A DNA stretch of 64,000 nucleotides, taken from the NCBI GenBank assembly GCA_023614405.1, contig CM042688.1, forward strand, positions 381,411,331-381,475,330, in the 5' to 3' direction. A model generated the notes under the pieces. The model worked only from the letters and a program-made list of their open reading frames with translations. It made no database searches and was not told where the DNA came from. Below, piece by piece: positions 1-14,247 of this stretch. Within the stretch, counting starts at the first letter, position 1; each line of letters begins with the position of its first letter. Both the position numbers and the translations under genes were made by a program. The stretch is from Avena insularis (Eukaryota > Streptophyta > Magnoliopsida > Poales > Poaceae).

Positions 1-2274
1 TCAACACAATAGGATTGCCACCGTAAAAATAATGCATCAGTCGAGCCCTGAATAACATACGCATCTAGCATCCAACGATGTGGAATCTGGGAACAACAAG
101 GGAAGGGGAGAAAACCCTGGTTACCTGCATGACCACGGGTCGGGCGATGCTAGTTTCAGAGGGGTTCCTATCCGGCTTATGTAGACAACCTCGCCAGAGG
201 GGTCCCAAATGAAATGGATTCATCCAAGACCGGGTGAAATTTTCGCCATGCCACGTGTGTGATGCATGGACGGGGTTCTCGCCGCATACTTTTGAGGCGC
301 TGACGTTGTATGGCACAATACCTGATTCTCCATCGCCAATGCGGTTGTGTTTTTGTTCCGGGCGTTGCGTAAGGTGATGGGATGTTGGAGACGGTTGGAG
401 AGTGCGTGATGCGGAGGAGTGGGAGGTAAGGCCTCTATTAAAGGAGAAGGCAGCGATGTTCACAGACCATCGCGGCACCGCCGCATCGCTTAATGCAATC
501 ATGTAACGCACATCAGAAACCCATAACGCCTGCACCGCATATCGCCGCACTGGTGAGTCACGCGCTCGCGTTCAACCATGGCTGCATTCAGTTGTACTCA
601 CTTTGCCCACCAACCGCTGGATCCTCTGTGATCTAGCCGGATGTGATAACCTTCTTATATCCGGCCGAGGGCAAACCTCTATCCATGCAAAATAACCAGT
701 ATGCCAATCGAATCCTTTAATCACGTAAAATGTATGAACTTGAATACTAAGGGTACGAAAAATAGAAACTCCCCAGGCTTTAGCGTCCAGATACGCTAAG
801 AGAACTAACATTATAGCGGTCGAACAAAGACAAAGGATTGGCCGGTCGCCAGAAGTTGCCGATTCCTAAGTAAGGTATTGTACGGTTTCGACATACTGAC
901 AACTTGCCATGCGTATTAGCTCATCAGCCGATTTGTGTTTACTAGTCGATTTACCGATGCCAACCGCATGCGGAATCGTTATAATCCTCGTTTACTCCTT
1001 TTCATGAAAGGGCACTTGATCCCCCAAGTCGAGTGTGGAAAGGGATTATCCCGCCTTGAGCTTCTTCATGACATGCTCTTGTTGTCCCTGGTCTCCTTGT
1101 CGAGTCCATCTCACTTGAATACACCGTAATGTATGGAATACAAACCAAATGAGCAAAATAATAAATATATATTCCTTCCACCATTCCAAGTTACTTTTGA
1201 TGCAATAACATGTCTATAGTGTTAGCAGTTCATTACGGCTGTCTCCCCAGCTCGCTCATAAATTAATGTGGTTTGTGTTCTTGGTAACTTATTAATAAAT
1301 AATGTGGATTCATTCAGAACAGACTAGATCTCTCCATGTACCGGTTCGTACGTTGCATCTAATCATTAGGACTAGATTTTTTTATGACACCAGGATAGAT
1401 TAAGCTCGAGCAGAAAATATGAAAATGTAGAAATAGATGTACCTCCGAGTACACGAGCGGAGCGTGTTCGTCGAACTCCACGCCCTCATCGGCACCGTCG
1501 CCAAGACCGGGCGAGCACATGGTCCCCAAGGGTTGAACTGCACGCCCTCCTCGCTTGCATGTGATGCTCCTCCAATCGTCGCGTGAAGCACCACCCCAGC
1601 GGCGATGCCCGGACACTCACCCCCACGCACTGGTTTCATGGAGAAGGTTCGTGCAAGTACGTTCAAGATTGTGGGGTTTTGCTGGATTGGGAAGAGAGAG
1701 TAGTGGATGAGTGCGAATGGAGGACCCGATAGGGTTTTTAATGCGGGACGCTTAGGCCTCGAGGGCCCTGGCAACTCTCCGGCCGCCACGTGGAAGGTTC
1801 GTGGTGGTGGGGGCCTGTCGGAAGTGAGAGCCATGTAGTAAAATGGTATAGCCGGTGGTCCGTGGATGACCGTTGTGGCAAGAGACTTGTAGCCTTTGCA
1901 GACTAGATTAAACATGACATGACCACTGAACTTTTTCCATGGACGGCATCGTGTTCCTTCTTATAGAAGTCTCGTTGAGGGAGACGTCCGTGTTGTCTCG
2001 CGCTGTCCTGTGAAGGGCACGACATGTGCAACAAGCCTCGTTGGATCACACAGGATCAACCGTTGGTGCGCATGATCCACGTGACAACCGTGGATACAAC
2101 CAATCGTATGAAAGTGCATGAGGGCACATGTTTGGGCTTCTACGAAAGAGAGAGGGGGGTAAAACTGGGTAGTATCAAAAAGCCAAGGGCAAAGCTGAGT
2201 AGTATAGAAATGGAAAGTGGGTGTCTTTTACAATGAAATGCATCGTGGCATACATCAAATTATGCCAAGATAGA
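1..2274. other. Unassigned sequence left of the satellite array
   Basis: No gene family was recognised here. Open frames on the minus strand (about 65-550 and 1400-1915) have no domain I can name. Around 1600-1700 (minus) there is a CT-rich leader-like stretch followed by an ATG and a GGGGTGAGT donor-like site, so a decayed first exon is possible. The last 200 bases before the array are purine-rich (GAGAGAGGGGGG) and show no repeat units. Confidence 0.35.
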
Positions 2275-4960
2275 TCCACTAGAGTTCATTGCATGTGTGT
2301 TCTTTCCACAAACCACATATCTATCCACAAGAGTCATTGCATGTGTGTTCCTATCATGAACCACATTTGGATCAACCAGTGTCATTGCATGTGTGTTCTT
2401 TCCATAAACCACATATGGATCAACCAATGGCATTGCATGTGTTTTTTCACAAACCACACATGGATCAACCAGTGTTCACTACATGTGTGTTCTTTCCACA
2501 AACCACTTATGGATCAACAAGTGGTCCTTGCATGTTTTTTTCCACAAACCACATATGGATCCATATGTGTTCTTCTACTAAAACCAGAATTAGAGTCATT
2601 GCATGTGTGTTATTTCCACAAACCACACATGGATCAACCAATGGCATTGCATCTCTGTTCTTTCCACAAACCACACATGGATCAACCAGTGGTCATTGCA
2701 TGTGTGTTCTTTCCACGAACCACTTATGGATCCATTAGAGTCATTGCATGTGTGTTCTTTCCACAAACCACATATGGATCCATTTGAGTAATTGCATGTG
2801 TTATTTCCACAAACCACACATGGTTCAACCAATGGCATTGCATGTGTGTTCTTTCCACAAACCACACATGGATCAACCAGTCATTGCATGTGTGTTCTTT
2901 CCACAAATCACATATGGACCCACTAGAGTCATTGTTGTGTGTTCTTATACTAAACTAGCACTAGAGTCATTGCATGTGTGTCTTTTCCACAAACCACACA
3001 TGGATCAACCAGTGTCATTGCATGTGTGTTCTACAAACCACATATGGAGCCATTGCATGTGTGTTCTTTCCACAAACCACACATGGATCAACTAGTGTCA
3101 TTGCATGTGTGTTCTTATCCACAAACCACACATGGATCAACCAGTGTCATTGCATGTGTGTTCTTTCCACAAACCACATGGATCAAATAGTGTCATTGCA
3201 TGTGTGTTCTTTCTATAAACCAAACAAGGTTCAACTTGTTGCCATTGCATGTGTGTTCGTTTCCACAAACCACATATGGATCCCACTAGAGTCATTGCAT
3301 GTGTGTTATTTCCACAAACCACACATGGATCAACCAATGGTCATTGCATGTGTGTTCTTTCCACAAACCACACATGGATCAACCAGTGTCATTGCATGTG
3401 TGTTCTTTGACATGAACCACATATGGACCCACTAGAGTCATTGCATGTGTGTTCTTTCCACAAACCACCTATGGATCAACCAGTGGTCATTGCATGTGTG
3501 TTCTTTCCACAAACCACATATGGATCAATTAGTGTCATTGCATGTGTGTTCTTTCCACAAACCACACATGGATCAAATAGTGTCATTGCATGTTTTATTT
3601 CCACAAACAACACATGGATCAACCATAGGTCATTGCATGTGTGTTCTTTCCACAAACCACATATGGATCCAAGAGTCATTGCATGTGTGTAATTTCCACA
3701 AACCACACATGGATCCACTAGAGTCATTGCATGTGTGTTCTTTCCACAAACCACACATGGATCAACTAGTGTCATTGCATGTGTTCTTATTTCCACAAAC
3801 CACACATGGATCAACCAGAGTCATTGCATGTGTTCTTTCCACAAACCACATATGGATCCATTAGAGTCATTGCATGTGTTCTTTCCACAAACCACATGGA
3901 TCAACCAATGGTCATTGCATGTGTGTTCTTTCCAAAACCACACATGGATCAACCAGTGTCATTGCATGTGTGTTCTTTCCACAAACCACATATGGACCCA
4001 CTAGAGTCATTGCATGTGTGTTCTATACTAAAACCAGCACTAGAGTAATTGCATGTGTGTTCTTTTCACAAACCACATGGATCCACCAGTGTTCATTGCA
4101 TGTGTGTTCTTTCCACAAACCACATATGGATCAACCAGTGGTCATTGCATGTGTGTTCTTTTCACAAACCACATGGGGACCCACTAGAGTCTCATGTGTG
4201 TTCTTATACTAAAACTAGCACTAGAGTCATTGCATATGTATTCCTTCCACAAACCACACATGGATCAACCAGTGTCATTGCATGTGTGTTCTTTCCACAA
4301 ACCACATATGGATCAACCAGTGGTCATTGCATGTGTGTTCTTATCACAAACCACATGGACCCACTAGAGTCATTGCTATGTGTGTTCTTATACTAAAACT
4401 AGCACTAGAGTCATTGCATGTGTATTCTTTCCACAAACCACACATGGATCAACCAGTGTATTGCATGTGTGTGTTCTTTCCACAAACCACATATGGATCC
4501 CACTAGAGTCATTGCATGTGTGTTCTTATACTATGGAAACCATTAGAGTCATTGCATGTGTGTTCTTTTCCACAAACCACACATGGATCACTAGAGGTCA
4601 TTGCATGTGTGTTCTTTTCCACAAACCACACATGGATCAACCAGTGTCATTGCATGTGTGTTATTTCCACAAACCACATGGATCAACCAATGTCATTGCA
4701 TGTGTGTTCTTTACACAAACCACATATGGAACAACCAAAGTCATTGCATGTGAGTTCTTTCCACAAAACACATGGACCCACTAGTGGTCATTGCATGTGT
4801 TCTTTCCACAAACCACACTAGAGTCATTGCATGTGTTCTTTCCACAACCACACATGGATCCACCAATGACATTGCATGTGTGTTCTTTCCACAAACCACA
4901 TGGATCAACCAGGTCATTGCATGTGTGTTCTTTCCACAAACCACATATGGACCCACTAGA

Positions 4961-5000
4961 GTCATTGCATGTGTGTTCTTATACTAAAACCAGCACTAGA
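4961..5000 (+). repeat. Representative 40-bp B-type unit
   Basis: From one GTCATTGCAT to the next is exactly 40 bases. The unit shares its first 20 bases with the 48-bp type and then switches to ATACTAAAACCAGCACTAGA. This B type recurs irregularly and serves as a marker of larger repeat periods. Confidence 0.9.
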
Positions 5001-6252
5001 GTCATTGCATGTGTGTTCTTTCCACAAACCACATGGATCCACCAGTGTTCATTGCATGTGTGTTCTTTCCACAAACCACATATGGATCAACCTGGTCATT
5101 GCATGTGTGTTTTCACAAACCAGATGTGGACCCACTAGAGTCATTGCATGTGTGTTCTTATACTAAAACTAGCACTAGAGTCATTGCATGTGTGTTCTTT
5201 CCAAAAACCACACATGGATCCACCAGTGTCATTGCATGTGTGTTCTTTCCACAAACCACATATGGACCCACTAGAGTCATTGCATTTGTGTTCTTATACT
5301 AAAACCAACACTATGGACTCATTGATCATGTGTGTTATTTCCACTAACCACAAATGGATCAACCAATGGCATTGCATGTGTTCTTTCCACAAACCACACA
5401 TGGATCAACCAGTGTCATTGCATGTGTGTTCTTTCCACAAACCACATATGGACCCACTAGAGTCATTGCATGTGTGTTCTTTTCCACAAACCACATATGG
5501 ATCCATCAGAGTCATTGCATGTGTGTTCTTTCCACAAACCACACATGGATCAACCAATGACATTGCATGTGTGTTCCTTCCACAAACCACACATGGATCA
5601 ACCAGTGTCATTGCATGTGTGTTCTTTCCACAAATCACATATGGACCCACTAGAGTCATTGTGTGTTCTTATACAAACCACATGGATCACTAGAGTCATT
5701 GCATGTGTGTTCTTTCCACAAACCACACATGGATCCACCAATGTTCATTGCATGTGTTCTTTCCAAAAACCACATATGGATCAACCAGGTCATTGCATGT
5801 GTGTTCTTTTCAAAAACTACATGTGGACCCACTAGAGTCATTTCATGTGTGTTCTTATACTAAAACCAGCACTAGAGTCATTGCATGTGTGTTCTTTCCA
5901 CAAACCACACATGGATCCACCAATGTTCATTGTATGTGTGTTCTTTTTCAAAAACCACATATGGATCAACCAGTGGTCATTGCATGTGTGTTCTTTCCGC
6001 AAACCACTTATGGACCCACTAGAGTCATTATGTGTGTTCTTATACCAAAACCAGCACTAGAGTCATTGCATGTGTGTTCTTTCCACAAACCACACATGGA
6101 TCAACCAGTGTCATTGCATGTGTGTTCTTTCCACAAACCATAGATCTATCAACTAGAGACATTGCAATTGTGTTCTTTTCAAAAACGACATATGGACCAA
6201 CTAGAGTAATTGCTTGTGTGTTCTTTCCTAAACCACACATGGATCAACCAGT

Positions 6253-6300
6253 GTCATTGCATGTGTGTTCTTTCCACAAACCACACATGGATCAACCAGT
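6253..6300 (+). repeat. Representative 48-bp A-type unit with internal inverted repeat
   Basis: A clean A-type unit. The arms CATGTGTG and CACACATG inside the unit are exact reverse complements separated by about 14 bases, so either strand could fold into a small hairpin once per unit. Units carrying CATATGG instead of CACATGG lose part of the stem. Confidence 0.85.
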
Positions 6301-9300
6301 GTCATTACATGTGTGTTCTTTCCACAAACCACATATGGATCCATTAGAGTCATTGCATGTGTGTTCTATCCACAAACCACATATGGATCCATTAGAGTCA
6401 TTGCATTTGTGTTCTTTCCACAAACCACACATGGATCAACCAATGGCATTGCATGTGTGTTCTTTCCACAAACCACACATGGATCAACCAGTGTCATTGC
6501 ATGTGTGTTCTTTCCACAAACCACATATGGACCCACTAGAGTCATTGCTTGTGTGTTCTTATACAAACCACACTAGAGTCATTGCATGTGTGTTATTTCC
6601 ACAAACCACACATGGATCGACCAATGTTCATTACATTTGTGTTTTTTCCACAAACCACACATATGGATCAACCAGTGTCATTGCATGTGTTCTTTCCAAA
6701 CCACATATGGACCCACTAGAGTCATTGCATGTGTGTTCTTATACTAAAACCAGCACTATACTCATTGCATGTGTGTTCTTTCCACAAACCACACATGGAT
6801 CCACCAATGTTCATTGCATGTGTGTTCTTTTCCACAAACCACATATGGATCAACCAGTGGTCATTGCATGTGTGGTCTTTTCACAAACCACAAATGGACC
6901 AACTAGAGTCATTCATGTGTGTTCTTATACTAAAACCTAGCACTAGAGTCATTGCATGTGTGTTCTTTCCACAAACCACACATGGATCACCAATGTTCAT
7001 TGCATGTGTGTTCTTTCCACAAACCACATATGGACCCACTAGAGTCATTGCATGTGTGTTCTTTCACAAACCACATGGACCCACTAGAGTCATTGTGTGT
7101 TCTTATACTAAACCACACATGCATCAACTAGAGTCATTGCATGTGTGTTCTTTCCACAAACCACACATGGATACACCAGTGTCATTACATGTGTGTTCTT
7201 TCCACAAACCACACATGGATCCATTAGAGTCATTGCATGTGTGTTCTTTTCCACAAACCACATATGGATCCATTAGAGTCATTGCATGTGTGTTATTTCC
7301 ACAAACCACATGGATCAACCAGGTCATTGCATGTGTGTTCTTTCCACAAACCACATATGGATCAACATGAGTCATTGCATGTGTGTTCTTTCCACAAACC
7401 ACACATGGATCACCAATGACATTGCATGTGTGTTCTTTCCACAAACCACAATGGATCAACCAGTGTCATTTGCATGTGTGTTCTTTTCCACAAACCACAT
7501 ATGGATCACTAGAGTCATTGCATGTGTGTTCTTATACTAAACCACATATGGATCACTAGAGTCATTGCATGTGTGTTCTTTCCACAAACCACACATGGAT
7601 CAACCAATGACATTGCATGTGTGTTCTTTCCACAAACCACATATGGATCAACCAGGTCATTGCATGTGTTCTTTTCACAAACCACATGTGGACCCACTAG
7701 AGTCATTGTGTGTTCTTATACTAAAACCAGCACTAGAGTCATTGCATGTGTGTTCTTTTCACAAACCACCCATGGATCCACCAGGTTCATTTCATGTGTG
7801 TTCTTTCCACAAACCACATATGGATCAACGAGTGGTCATTGCATGTGTGTTCCTTTCACAAACTACATGTGGACCCACTAGAGTCATTGCATGTGTGTTC
7901 TTATAAAAAACTAGCACTAGCGTCATTGCATGTGTGTTCTATCCACAAACCACACATGGATCCCCCAGAGTCATTGCATGTGTGTTCTTTCCACAAACCA
8001 CATATGGATCAACCAGTGTCATTGCATGTATTCTTTCCACAAACCACATATGGATCCACTAGAGTCATTGCATGTGTGTGTTCTTATACAAACCACATGG
8101 ACTAGACTCATTGCATGTGTGTCTTTCCACAAACCACACATGGATCAACCAGTCATTGCATGTGTTCTTTCCACAAACCACATACATGGATCAACCACTA
8201 GAGTCATTGCATGTGTGTTCTTTCACAAACCACATATGGATCCATTAGAGTCATTGCATGTGTGTTCTTTTCCACAAACCCCATATGCTTCAAGTAGAGT
8301 CATTGCATGTGTGTTCTTTCCACAAACCACACATGGATCAACCAATGGCATTGCATGTGTGTTCTTTCCACAAACCACACATGGATCAACCAGTGTCATT
8401 GCATGTGTGTTCTTTCCACAAATCACATATGGACCCACTAGAGTCATTGCTTGTGTGTTCTTATACTAAAACCAGCACTAGAGTCATTGCATGTGTGTTC
8501 TTTCCACAAACAACACATGGATCCACCAATGTTCATTGCATTTGTGTTCTTTTCCAAAAACCACATATGGATCAACCATTGGTCATTGCATGTGTGTTCT
8601 TTCCACAAACCACATGTGGACCCACTAGAGTCATTTCATGTGTGTTCTTATATCAAAACCAGCACTAGACTCATTGCATGTGTGTTCTTTTCCACAAACC
8701 ACACATGGATCCACCAGTGTTCATTGCATGTATGTTCTTTTCCACAAACAACTTATGGATCAACCAGTGGTCATTGCATGTGTGTTCTTTTCACAAACTA
8801 CATGTGGACCCACTAGAGTCATTGTATGTGTGTTCTTATACTAAAACTAGCACTAGAGTCATTGCATGTGTGTTCTTTCCACAAACCACACATGGATCAA
8901 CCAGTGTCATTACATGTGTGTTCTTTCCACAAATCACATATGGACCCACTAGAGTCATTGCATGTGTGTTCTTATACTAAAACCAGCACTAGACTTATTG
9001 CTTGTGTTTTATTTCCACAAACCACACATGGATCAACCAATGGCATTGCATGTGTGTTCTTTCCACAAACCACACATGGATCAACCAGTGTCATTACATG
9101 TGTGTTCTTTCCTCAAACCACATACGGATCCATTAGAGTCATTGCATGTGTTCTTTTCCACAAACCACATATGGATCCATTAGAGTCATGTGTGTTATTT
9201 CCACAAACCACACATGGATCAACCAATGGCATTGCATGTGTGTTCTTTCCACAAACCACACATGGACCAACCAGTGTCATTGCATGTGAGTTCTTTCCAC

Positions 9301-12140
9301 AAATCATATGGACCCACTAGAGTCATTGCATTGTGTGTTCTTATACTAAAACCAGCACTAGAGTCATTGCTTGTGTGTGTTCTTATACTAAACCAGCACT
9401 AGAGTCATTGCATGTGTTATTTCCACAAACCACACATGGATCGACCATTGGTCATTGCATGTGTGTTCTTTTCACAAACCACATGTGGACCCACTAGAGT
9501 CATTTCATGTGTGTTCTTTCCACAAACCACATATGGATCCATTAGAGTCATTGCATGTGTGTTCTTTTCCACAAACTACATATGGATCCATTAGAGTCAT
9601 TGCATGTGTGTTATTTCCATAAACCACACATGGATCAACCAATGGCATTGCATGTGTGTTCTTTCCACAAACCACACACATGGATCAATGTCATTGCATG
9701 TGTGTTCTTTCCACAAATCATATATGGACCCACTAGAGTCATTGCTTGTGTTCTTATACTAAAACCAGCACTAGAGTCATTGCATGTGTGTTCTTTCCAC
9801 AAACCACACATGGACCCACTAGAGTCATTGCATGTGAGTTCTTATACTCAAACCAGCACTAGACTCATTGCATGTGTTCTTTCCACAAACCACATATGGA
9901 TCCACCAGTGTTCTTTGCATGTGTGTTCTTTTCCACAAACCACATATGGATCAACCAGTGGTCATCGCATGTGTGTTCTTTCCACAAACCACATGTGGAC
10001 CCACTACAGTCATTGTATGTGTGTTCTTATACTAAAACTAGCACTAGAGTCATTGCATGTGTTCTTTCCACAAACCACACATGGATCAACCAGATTCATT
10101 GCATGTGAGTTCTTTCCACAAATCACATATGGACCCACTAGAGTCATTGCATGTGTGTTCTTATACTAAAACCAGCACTAGACTCATTGCTTGTGTGTTA
10201 TTTCCACAAACCACACATGGATCAACCAATGGTCATTGCATGTGTGTTCTTTCCACAAACCACACATGGATCAACCAGTGTCATTGCATGTGTTCTTTCC
10301 ACAAACCACATATGGATCCATTAGAGTCATTGCATGTGTGTTCTTTCCACAAACCACATATGGATCCATTAGAGTCATTGCATGTGTGTTATTTCCACAA
10401 ACCACACATGGATCAACCAATGGCATTGCATGTGTGTTCTTCCAGAAACCACACATGGATCAACAAGTGTCATTGCATGTGTGTTCTTTCCACAAACCAC
10501 ATATGGACCCACTAGAGTCATTGCTTGTGTGTTCTTATACTAAAACCAGCACTAGAGTCATTGCATGTGTGTTGTTTGCACAAACCACACATGGATCCAC
10601 CAATGTTCATTGCATTTGTGTTCTTTCCAAAACCACATATGGATCAACCATTGGTCATTGCATGTGTGTTTCCACAAACCACATGTGGACCCACTAGAGT
10701 CATTTCATGTGTGTTCTTATACTAAAACCAGCACTAGACACATTCCATGTGTGTTCTTTCCACAAACCACATGGATCCACCAGTGTTCATTGCATGTGTG
10801 TTCTTTCCACAAACCACTTATGGATCAACCAGTGGTCATTACATGTGTGTTCTTTTCACAAACTACATGTGGGACCCACTAGAGTCCTTGTATGTGTGTT
10901 CTTATACTAAAACCAGCACTAGAGTCATTGCATGTGTGTTGTTTCCACAAACCACACATGGATCAACCAGTGTCATTATATGTGTGTTCTTTCCACAAAT
11001 CACATATGGACCCACTAGAGTCATTGCATGTGTGTTCTTATAGTAAAACCAATAGACATTGCTTGTGTGTTATTTCCACAAACCACACATGGATCAACCA
11101 ATGGCATTGCATGTGTGTTCTTTCCACAAACCACATGGATCAACAGTGTCATTGCATGTGTGTTCTTTCCACAAACCATATGGATCCATTAGTGTCATTG
11201 CATGTGTGTTCTTTTCCACAAACCACATATGGATCCATTAGAGTCATTGCATGTGTGTTATTTCCACAAACCACACATGGATCAACCAATGGTTATTCAT
11301 GTGTGTTCTTTCCAAAAACCACATATGGATCAACCAGTGTCATTATATGTGTTCTTTCCACAAACCACATGGACCCACTAGAGTCATTTGTGTGTGTTCT
11401 TATACTAAACCAGCACTAGAGTCATTGCATGTGTGTTCTTTCCACAAACCACATGGATCAACAAGTGTCATTGCGTGTGTTCACATGAACCACATATGGA
11501 CCCACTAGAGTCATTGCATGTGTTCTATCCACAAACCACACATGGATCAAGAGTCATTGCATATGTGTTCTTTACACAAACCACATATGGATCAACCAGT
11601 GTCATTGCATGTGTGTTGTTTCCACAAACCACACATGGATCAACTAGTGTCATTGCATATGTGTTATTTCCACAAACCACACATGGATCAACCAGTGGTC
11701 AGTGGTGTTGTGTTCTTTACACAAACCACATATGGATCCATTAGAGTCATTGCATGTGTGTTATTTCCACAAACCACACATGTATCAACCAATGGCATTG
11801 CATGTGTGTTCTTTCCACAAACCACACATGGATCAACTAATGTCATTGCATATGTGTTATTTCCACAAACCACACATGGATCAACCAGTGGTCATTGCAT
11901 GTGTGTTCTTTTCCACAAACTAGCACTAGAGTCATTGCATGTGTGTTCTTTCTACAAACCACACATGGATCAACCAGTTTCATTGCATGTGTGTTATAGT
12001 CCCAATCTTTAATAAGGTAGAGATCCTTGTGTATCAATAGCTAGCATCCACAGTTAAGATGTAATATCAAGAAACAAAGGTCATAACATAACTTTATAAC
12101 CAGGAATAACATAAATTTTATTACATCATACATAGCTCAT

Positions 12141-12197
12141 CATGTGTGTTCTTTCCACAAACCACACTCAGAGTCATTGCATGTGTGTTCTTTGTAA
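12141..12197. repeat. Satellite units embedded in the LTR-like segment (block 1)
   Basis: One and a half units (CATGTGTGTTCTTTCCAC and following) sit between AT-rich LTR-like sequences, ending abruptly at GTAATCCTAATC. Confidence 0.75.
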
Positions 12198-12415
12198 TCC
12201 TAATCAATCAAATGTTACAGCCACAAGGGTCAATACATTTGAATTGTATTGGCAAGTTTCACTACTATGTATAATATAAGTGGATCCTATCATTACATGC
12301 AAATTTGGCTAAGTAGAGTTTTAGGCTCATTTGCATAAAGCAATGTTTATCCTATCTTTCAAAATGGTTTTGGTCCTTTGTCAATTGAACTCCTTGGTAA
12401 ACTCAGTGTTCAAGT

Positions 12416-12465
12416 CCATGTGTGTTCTTTCCACAAACCAGCTTATGGATCCCCAAGTGCATCAA
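12416..12465. repeat. Satellite unit embedded in the LTR-like segment (block 2)
   Basis: A single partial unit (CATGTGTGTTCTTTCCAC...CTTATGGATCC) flanked on both sides by unrelated sequence. Confidence 0.7.
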
Positions 12466-12663
12466 GTTTTAAGAAATTAGAGTGTCGAGATCTTCCAAAG
12501 TACTTAGATTTTATTATCTTCTGCAGAAGTTGTACACTTTACCCACATGACACAATCTCGTCTTGACGCCACCGGTGGCCGCATGGATAAGTACTCACCA
12601 AAATGGAGTACCTAGATCGAGAATGTGACAAAGTCTTTCCATAGGAGTACTCCCAATACAAAA

Positions 12664-12892
12664 TGCATTGTCACATGTGTGGGTTACTTTCCACAAACCA
12701 CATATGGATGCCAACCACTAGAGTCATTGCATGTGTGTTATTTCCACAAACCACATGGATCAACACTCTAAGTCATTGCATGTGTGTTCTTTCCACAAAC
12801 ACACATGGATCAACCATGGTTCTTGCATGTGTGTTCTTTCCAAAACTCACATATGGATCCACCATGGTTCATTGCATGTGTTTCTTTATATA
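12664..12892. repeat. Satellite units embedded in the LTR-like segment (block 3)
   Basis: About five degenerate units, including CCACTAGAGTCATTGCATG forms typical of the right array, between non-repeat flanks. Confidence 0.8.
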
Positions 12893-13596
12893 AAACATAA
12901 GTCTTTTCTCAATCTCATAAAATCTCAACATGTAACTCTTTTCAAAATATAGCATGGCTAAGCATGTATCAACTACAATGTTTTCTCTAAGGAATGTATA
13001 AGGTATCCTAATAGGATTTAGCATAGCATAAGTATAAAATTATTTTCATGCATGTTTTCAAAACCACTAAGTATAATGAAAATAATAGGACTTTTGTATG
13101 AGAGTGTAACTTGCCTTTTGGTAGGGAATGGTGGTTCACTTCTTGATCTTGCTAGTCTCACACTTCTCTAATATACACTACAAGTCAATCAAGCAAACAC
13201 AAAATCAACTAACATTCCAACCAAAGTCAAACAACAAATTTTCACACACAAAGTAATGGAATCTAAGTCATGCATAAGCATGCAAAGGATGGTCCTATTG
13301 CAAGGATGGTCTCCACTAGGCTTCTAAACTTAGTAAGGTCCAAATTGGTCATTTATCAAATGGCAAAGTCATTTGCAAAAGGATTTTATCCAAAACCATT
13401 TTAAACCATTCATCATTTTATCAAACCTAAAACCTTTAAGCTTTCACCAAAAGTTTCTAACTCTCAAGACTTGTGTGTTTTTCTACATTCACATTTCCTC
13501 AGTTATCCATTCAAAACCATTTTCATAAACAAATCAATAGTTTTATTTAGCTAGAAATGAACTAAACCAATTAATCCATTCTAAACTTTTCCAAAT

Positions 13597-14247
13597 TCAT
13601 TTCCACAAACCACACATGGATCAAGTGTGTTCTTTTCACAAACCACACCACTAGAGTCATTGCATGTGTGTTCTTATACTAAACCAGCACTAGATCATTG
13701 CATGTGTGTTCTTTTACAAACCACACATGGATCCACCAGACATATTGCTATGTGTGTTCTTTCCACAAACCACACATGGATCAACCAGTGTCATTGCATG
13801 TGTGTTCTTTTCCACAAACCACATATGGATCCCACCAGAGTCATCAGATGTGTGTTCTTTCCACAAACCACATGGATCAACCAAGGTGTCAATGTATCAA
13901 TGTGTGTTCTTTCCACAAACCACATATGGATCCCACTAGGTCATTGCATGTGTTCTTCCACACCACATATGGAAGAAGATGTCATTGTGTGTTCTTTCCA
14001 CAAACCACATATGGATCAACCAGAGGTCATTGCATGTGTGTTCTTTCCACAAACGAGGTGAACGCTTTGATCATGGTCATATGTGTGTTCTTTCCACAAA
14101 CACATGGATCAACCAGGTCATTGCATGTGTGTTCTTTTTCCACAAACCACACATGGATCAAACATTTCAAACAATGTGTGTTCAAATCACCAAACCACAT
14201 ATGGATCAACCAGAGTCATCATGTGTGTTCTTCCACAAAACCACAAA
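13597..14247. repeat. Satellite units embedded in the LTR-like segment (block 4)
   Basis: About 14 degenerate units, with both A and B types, between AT-rich sequence ending TCCAAATTCA and resuming at AAAATAAAATAATAA. More diverged than the main arrays. Confidence 0.85.

Larger units (their letters stand above)
2275..11991. repeat. Left satellite array (48/40-bp units)
   Basis: Head-to-tail array of a degenerate unit beginning GTCATTGCATGTGTGTTCTT. A clean 48-bp unit is 6253-6300. A shorter 40-bp type, in which the middle is replaced by ATACTAAAACCAGCACTAGA, is seen at 4961-5000. Units here mostly end in ATCAACCAGT or GGACCCACTAGA. Indels of 1-4 bases are common, so frames break often. About 200 units by estimate. 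No spacer-like unique sequence separates the units, and there is no polymerase, reverse transcriptase or other coding signal inside. Long open frames (for example 6032-6940) are repeat translations of the type HVCSFHKPHMDQPVSL. Confidence 0.97.
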
